From Vulcanimicrobiota bacterium (lineage in GTDB: Bacteria > Eremiobacterota > Eremiobacteria > Baltobacterales > Baltobacteraceae), in assembly GCA_028287545.1 (NCBI GenBank), contig JAQBPL010000037.1:1-8020 (forward strand): DNA of 8,020 nucleotides. The letters run 5' to 3'. Numbering within the stretch: the stretch's first letter is position 1; every line of letters starts with the position of its first letter. Shown one piece after another: positions 5,390 to 8,020 of the stretch. The position numbers and the translations under genes are program-made. The notes beneath the pieces were generated by a model, which saw only the letters and a list, made by a program, of their open reading frames with translations, ran no database searches and had not been told where the DNA came from.

Positions 5390-6208
5390 CTACGCGGGCG
5401 GTCCGATGCGTACGACGATCTCGAACGGCGCGTCCGCGCCGTCGCGCAGCGCCGGGGCGATGGTGAGGTTCCACGTCCGCTTCGCGGAGTCGAGCCGGGC
5501 CGCCGAAAACGCCAGCGAACCGGTGTACCGCGCGTTCGGCGCGAGCGGAATCCCCTCGTAGAGATGCTTGTCGGTGATCGTCCAATTCTTCGTCGCGATG
5601 ATGCGATAGACGCCGCCTCGCTCGTCGCGCAAAACGCTCTTGTTGTACGGCAGCAGCGTGACGAAACGGTCCCCGAGATTCGCAAACGTCACGACGACGT
5701 CAATCCGGTCGGGAAAGAAATCGAGCTTCTTCACCGTGACGCGCAGGCCCGATTCCTCGACGCTCGACGCGCTCGCAAACGCGCGGTACGGTTTGCCGGG
5801 ATCCTTCACGTGCAGCGCGCCGTGCTCCGGCAGCACGCCCAGCGGAATCGTCGCGTCGATGACGCGGCGCTCGTCGCTCGCGTGATCGACGAACGAGATG
5901 CGCTCCCGCACGAAGAACACGCGTCCGCGCTCGTCGCCGCGCGCGCCGACCACCTTCGCACTCTGGAGCGCGAAACCGTCGGCGTCGAAGACGCTGCGAT
6001 ACGCGGCGGCGTCGCCGAAATACTTGCGCTCCCCGTCGGTCAGCATTCCGTACGCTTCGTCGAAGCGTCCGGCGCGCAGCGCAGCGACGTATTTTTTCAC
6101 GACCGCGGTTTGCGGGGTGGTGGGGACAGGGCCGTAACGCACCGCGGGCGCCGCGCCGAGCGTGCCCAAGACCGCCAGCGCGCAGGCCGCGGCCGCGGCC
6201 GGCTTCAC
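5390..6208 (-). CDS. Exported protein of unknown function, NTF2-like N-terminal domain
   Basis: A 272-aa protein with a probable Sec signal: MKPAAAAACALAVLGTLGAAPA is a Lys followed by an Ala/Leu core with a plausible cleavage near residue 20. Residues about 33-125 (AVVKKYVAALRAGRFDEAYGMLT, then RVFFVRERISFVDHASDERRVIDATIPL) resemble the helix-then-sheet pattern of NTF2-like or DUF4878-type domains. Residues about 150-270 (LRVTVKKLDFFPDRIDVVVTFANLGDRFVTLLPY, ending FEIVVRIGPP) look like an Ig-like beta-sandwich such as DUF4352. Both assignments are by general pattern and not certain. The start is GTG, and GTGA overlaps the parB TGA, so it is probably translationally coupled to parB. Its place in a par operon is not standard. 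No catalytic motif is visible. Confidence 0.85.
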   Translation of the reverse strand: MKPAAAAACALAVLGTLGAAPAVRYGPVPTTPQTAVVKKYVAALRAGRFDEAYGMLTDGERKYFGDAAAYRSVFDADGFALQSAKVVGARGDERGRVFFVRERISFVDHASDERRVIDATIPLGVLPEHGALHVKDPGKPYRAFASASSVEESGLRVTVKKLDFFPDRIDVVVTFANLGDRFVTLLPYNKSVLRDERGGVYRIIATKNWTITDKHLYEGIPLAPNARYTGSLAFSAARLDSAKRTWNLTIAPALRDGADAPFEIVVRIGPPA

Positions 6209-7083
6209 GACGATTCTCCCAACAGCAGATCGACGATGCGCAGCAAGTCCGCCGGATCGGCGTAGCGCAGCTCGATCGTCCCGCCGCGTTCCTGCGCGAC
6301 GAGCCGCACCTGCGTCGCGAACTTGTAGCGCAGCCGTTCGACGAACGCGTCGTCGTTCGCATCGCGCGCCGGCGCGGTGCGCGCGCGCGCACGCTTCGGC
6401 GCGACGTCGGCGGCGAGCCGCTCCAAGACGCGCACCGAGAGTTCTTCGTCGACCGCGCGGCGCGCCATCGTCTCGCGCCGCTCCGGCGGAAACGACATGA
6501 TCGCGCGCGCGTGCCCCGCGCTGAGCTTGCCTTCGCGCACGAACGCTTTGACCGCATCGGAGAGCGAGAGCAGCCGCAGCGCGTTAGCGATCGCCGAGCG
6601 GCTGCGTCCGAGCCGCTCGCCGACTTGTTCCTGGGTGAAGTCGTACGCATCCATCAAATGCGCGAAGCCCATCGCTTCTTCGAGCGGATCGAGATTTTCG
6701 CGCTGCAGGTTCTCGATGATCGCAACTTCGAGCGATTCGCGGTCATCGGCCGCGCGCACGAGCGCCGGAATCGTGGTGAGCCCCGCAGTTTGCGCGGCGC
6801 GCAGCCGCCGTTCGCCGGCGATGAGCTCGTAGCCGTCGCCCACTTCGCGCACGATGATCGGGACGAGCACGCCGAACGCGGCGATCGACGCGCGCAGTTC
6901 GTCGAGCGCACCGGGCGCGAACGTCTGGCGCGGCTGGCGCGGATTCGGGCGGATGCGCGCGATCGGCAGCTGCTGGAGATCGCGCTTCGGCGCGGCGACC
7001 GGCGCCGTCGTCACGTCGGAGGTGCCGCCGTCGCCGAGCAGCGCGCCGAGTCCCCGGCCGAGGCCGCGTTTCGCGGCGCTCAC
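6205..7083 (-). CDS. parB: Chromosome partitioning protein ParB (Spo0J family)
   Basis: Binds parS near the origin, spreads along DNA as a CTP-dependent clamp, and stimulates ParA. At 292 aa it is a typical chromosomal ParB. In order: the basic N-terminal ParA-contact box KRGLGRGLGALLGD (5-18); a linker; the ParB/Srx domain from IARIRPNPRQPR (41-52); the CTP-binding GERRLRA (90-96) and ENLQRENL (124-131); a helix-turn-helix around FTQEQVGERLGRSRSAIANALRLL (149-172); and a C-terminal dimerisation region (about 245-290) with the charged segment FVERLRYKFATQVRL. The GTG start overlaps the parA TGA as GTGA, with no ribosome site of its own, so translation is likely coupled to parA. A basic Ala/Arg-rich linker (229-240) separates HTH and dimer domains. 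Confidence 0.97.
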   Translation of the reverse strand: MSAAKRGLGRGLGALLGDGGTSDVTTAPVAAPKRDLQQLPIARIRPNPRQPRQTFAPGALDELRASIAAFGVLVPIIVREVGDGYELIAGERRLRAAQTAGLTTIPALVRAADDRESLEVAIIENLQRENLDPLEEAMGFAHLMDAYDFTQEQVGERLGRSRSAIANALRLLSLSDAVKAFVREGKLSAGHARAIMSFPPERRETMARRAVDEELSVRVLERLAADVAPKRARARTAPARDANDDAFVERLRYKFATQVRLVAQERGGTIELRYADPADLLRIVDLLLGESS

Positions 7084-7889
7084 GCGGCCGGACCGCGGGA
7101 CTGCAACGCCGGCACGAGTTCTTTGGCGAGCGAGAGGTACGCCTGCGCGCCGCGGCTCTTCACGTCGAAGAGGATCGCCGGTTTTCCGTAGGACGGCGCT
7201 TCGGAGAGGCGGATGTTGCGCGGGATCTGCGTCTGGAACACGCGGTCGGGGAAATAGCGGTGGACCTCTTCCAACACCTCGCCGGCGAGCTTCGTGCGGC
7301 CGTCGAACATCGTGATGAGCACGCCGCGGATCATGAGGTCCGGATTGAGACCTTCCTTAATACGCCGCACGATCGCCACCAGCTGGCTGAGCCCCTCGAG
7401 GGCGTAGTACTCGGCTTGAACCGGGATGATGACCTCGTTCGCCGCCGTCAGCGCGTTGATCGTGAGCAGACCCAGCGAGGGCGGGCAGTCGATGAGGACC
7501 TCGTCGTACTCGCGCAGCACGGATGCGAGGGCGGTCTTGAGGCGGTTCTCTCGCTGCAGCGCCGAGACGAGCTCGATCTCGGCGCCGGCGAGGTTGAGCG
7601 TCGCCGGCACGATGGCGAGGTTCTCGACCTCCGTCGCGTGGCGGACGTCCGCGATCGCCGCGTCCTGCAGCAGCACGTTGTAGATGTCGCGCTGCACGGT
7701 ACGTTTGTCGATGCCGACACCTGTCGTGGTATTCCCCTGCGGATCGATGTCGACGATCAGCACGCGACGGCCCATCAGTGCGAGCGAGGCACCGAGATTG
7801 ACGGCGGTCGTCGACTTCCCGACTCCACCTTTTTGGTTGACGATCGCGATGACGCGAGCCGTCGTATTGGCTGAGGCTACGGCGGACAA
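7080..7889 (-). CDS. parA: Chromosome partitioning ATPase ParA (Soj family)
   Basis: MinD/ParA-family P-loop ATPase that binds the nucleoid as an ATP dimer and moves or positions ParB-origin complexes. At 269 aa it is in the short, chromosomal (type Ib-like) class without an N-terminal DNA-binding domain. It shows the deviant Walker A KGGVGKST (20-27) with signature Lys20 and catalytic Lys25, the Walker A' segment LIVDIDPQGN (44-53), Walker B VLIDCPPSLG (131-140), and the IPRNIRLSEAPSYGKP stretch (222-237) typical of Soj. The only suitable start is TTG at 7889, which leaves an 11-residue N-tail before the first strand. AGGT seven bases upstream is a weak ribosome site. The gap to the preceding gene is 9 bp, so they are probably co-transcribed. 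Confidence 0.97.
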   Translation of the reverse strand: MSAVASANTTARVIAIVNQKGGVGKSTTAVNLGASLALMGRRVLIVDIDPQGNTTTGVGIDKRTVQRDIYNVLLQDAAIADVRHATEVENLAIVPATLNLAGAEIELVSALQRENRLKTALASVLREYDEVLIDCPPSLGLLTINALTAANEVIIPVQAEYYALEGLSQLVAIVRRIKEGLNPDLMIRGVLITMFDGRTKLAGEVLEEVHRYFPDRVFQTQIPRNIRLSEAPSYGKPAILFDVKSRGAQAYLSLAKELVPALQSRGPAA

Positions 7890-7898
7890 AGAACCGAC

Positions 7899-8020
7899 CT
7901 ACTCGGGCACAGCGAAGTGCTCGTCGATGTAGCGTTCCGCACGCGCGACGAGCAAGCCCGCCTCGTTCCGAGACGGGTCGTCGGTGACCTCCTCGAACAG
8001 CGCACGCAGCACCTCACCGA
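7899..8020 (-). CDS. 3' end of an unidentified gene upstream of parA (partial)
   Basis: On the minus strand a frame enters from the right edge and stops at TAG (7901-7899). The last 39 complete codons end in LLVARAERYIDEHFAVPE, after a segment reading GEVLRALFEEVTDDPSRNEAG. Codon use matches the par genes, and the charged amphipathic helix looks like real protein. It ends 9 bp before the parA start, so it is probably in the same operon. rsmG often precedes parA in bacteria, but this tail does not look like the basic RsmG C-terminus to me, so I assign no product. Confidence 0.6.
   Translation of the reverse strand, partial: GEVLRALFEEVTDDPSRNEAGLLVARAERYIDEHFAVPE

Noticed and set aside
5800..5818. 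TTCACGTG-containing site considered as a parS copy
   Set aside because: Only the central bases agree with the usual TGTTTCACGTGAAACA consensus, the flanks do not, and it lies inside a coding region. No convincing parS was found in the window.
1..8020. Mobile element, CRISPR array, defence island or biosynthetic cluster
   Set aside because: No transposase, integrase, direct-repeat array, toxin-antitoxin pair or biosynthetic signature was seen; codon use appears uniform and all confident genes are housekeeping types.

Overview
This window looks like a GC-rich bacterial chromosome segment in a housekeeping neighbourhood. Coding density is very high, most junctions are 4-bp start/stop overlaps, and alternative GTG and TTG starts occur. 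I saw no insertion sequence, phage gene, CRISPR array, tRNA or rRNA. A chromosomal parA-parB pair and a lipoprotein signal fit a free-living bacterium. My guess from general style is a poorly cultured deep-branching phylum such as Candidatus Eremiobacterota, but that is low-confidence and nothing in the sequence proves it.

Left part (1-1789): a class I PLP-dependent aminotransferase runs on the + strand, followed by a GNAT acetyltransferase reading frame that overlaps or abuts it in the -1 frame and has no obvious start codon. A perfect 21-bp palindrome precedes the aminotransferase. A possible divergent gene start lies on the minus strand at the left edge.

The rest (1786-8020) is one long co-directional minus-strand run. 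In transcription order it reads: the 3' end of an unidentified gene, parA, parB, an exported two-part protein of unknown function, a 114-bp gap with a stem-loop, a small lipoprotein, thiE, thiD, trpS and a second GNAT acetyltransferase. The parA/parB, parB/exported protein, thiE/thiD and trpS/GNAT junctions all overlap as ATGA or GTGA, which suggests translational coupling. The 114-bp gap is the natural place for an internal promoter, splitting the run into a chromosome-segregation part and a thiamine/tRNA-charging part. The minus run meets the + strand GNAT with overlapping stop codons at 1786-1789.

How the genes work together: ParA and ParB segregate and organise the chromosome origin. ThiD and ThiE are successive steps of thiamine phosphate synthesis. 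TrpRS charges tRNA-Trp and carries a four-cysteine motif resembling the iron-sulfur TrpRS subclass. The two GNATs, the lipoprotein and the exported protein have no assigned substrate. I do not see a convincing new multi-gene system. The points most worth checking are the TrpRS cysteines, the startless GNAT, the divergent ThiD, and the exported protein coupled to parB.
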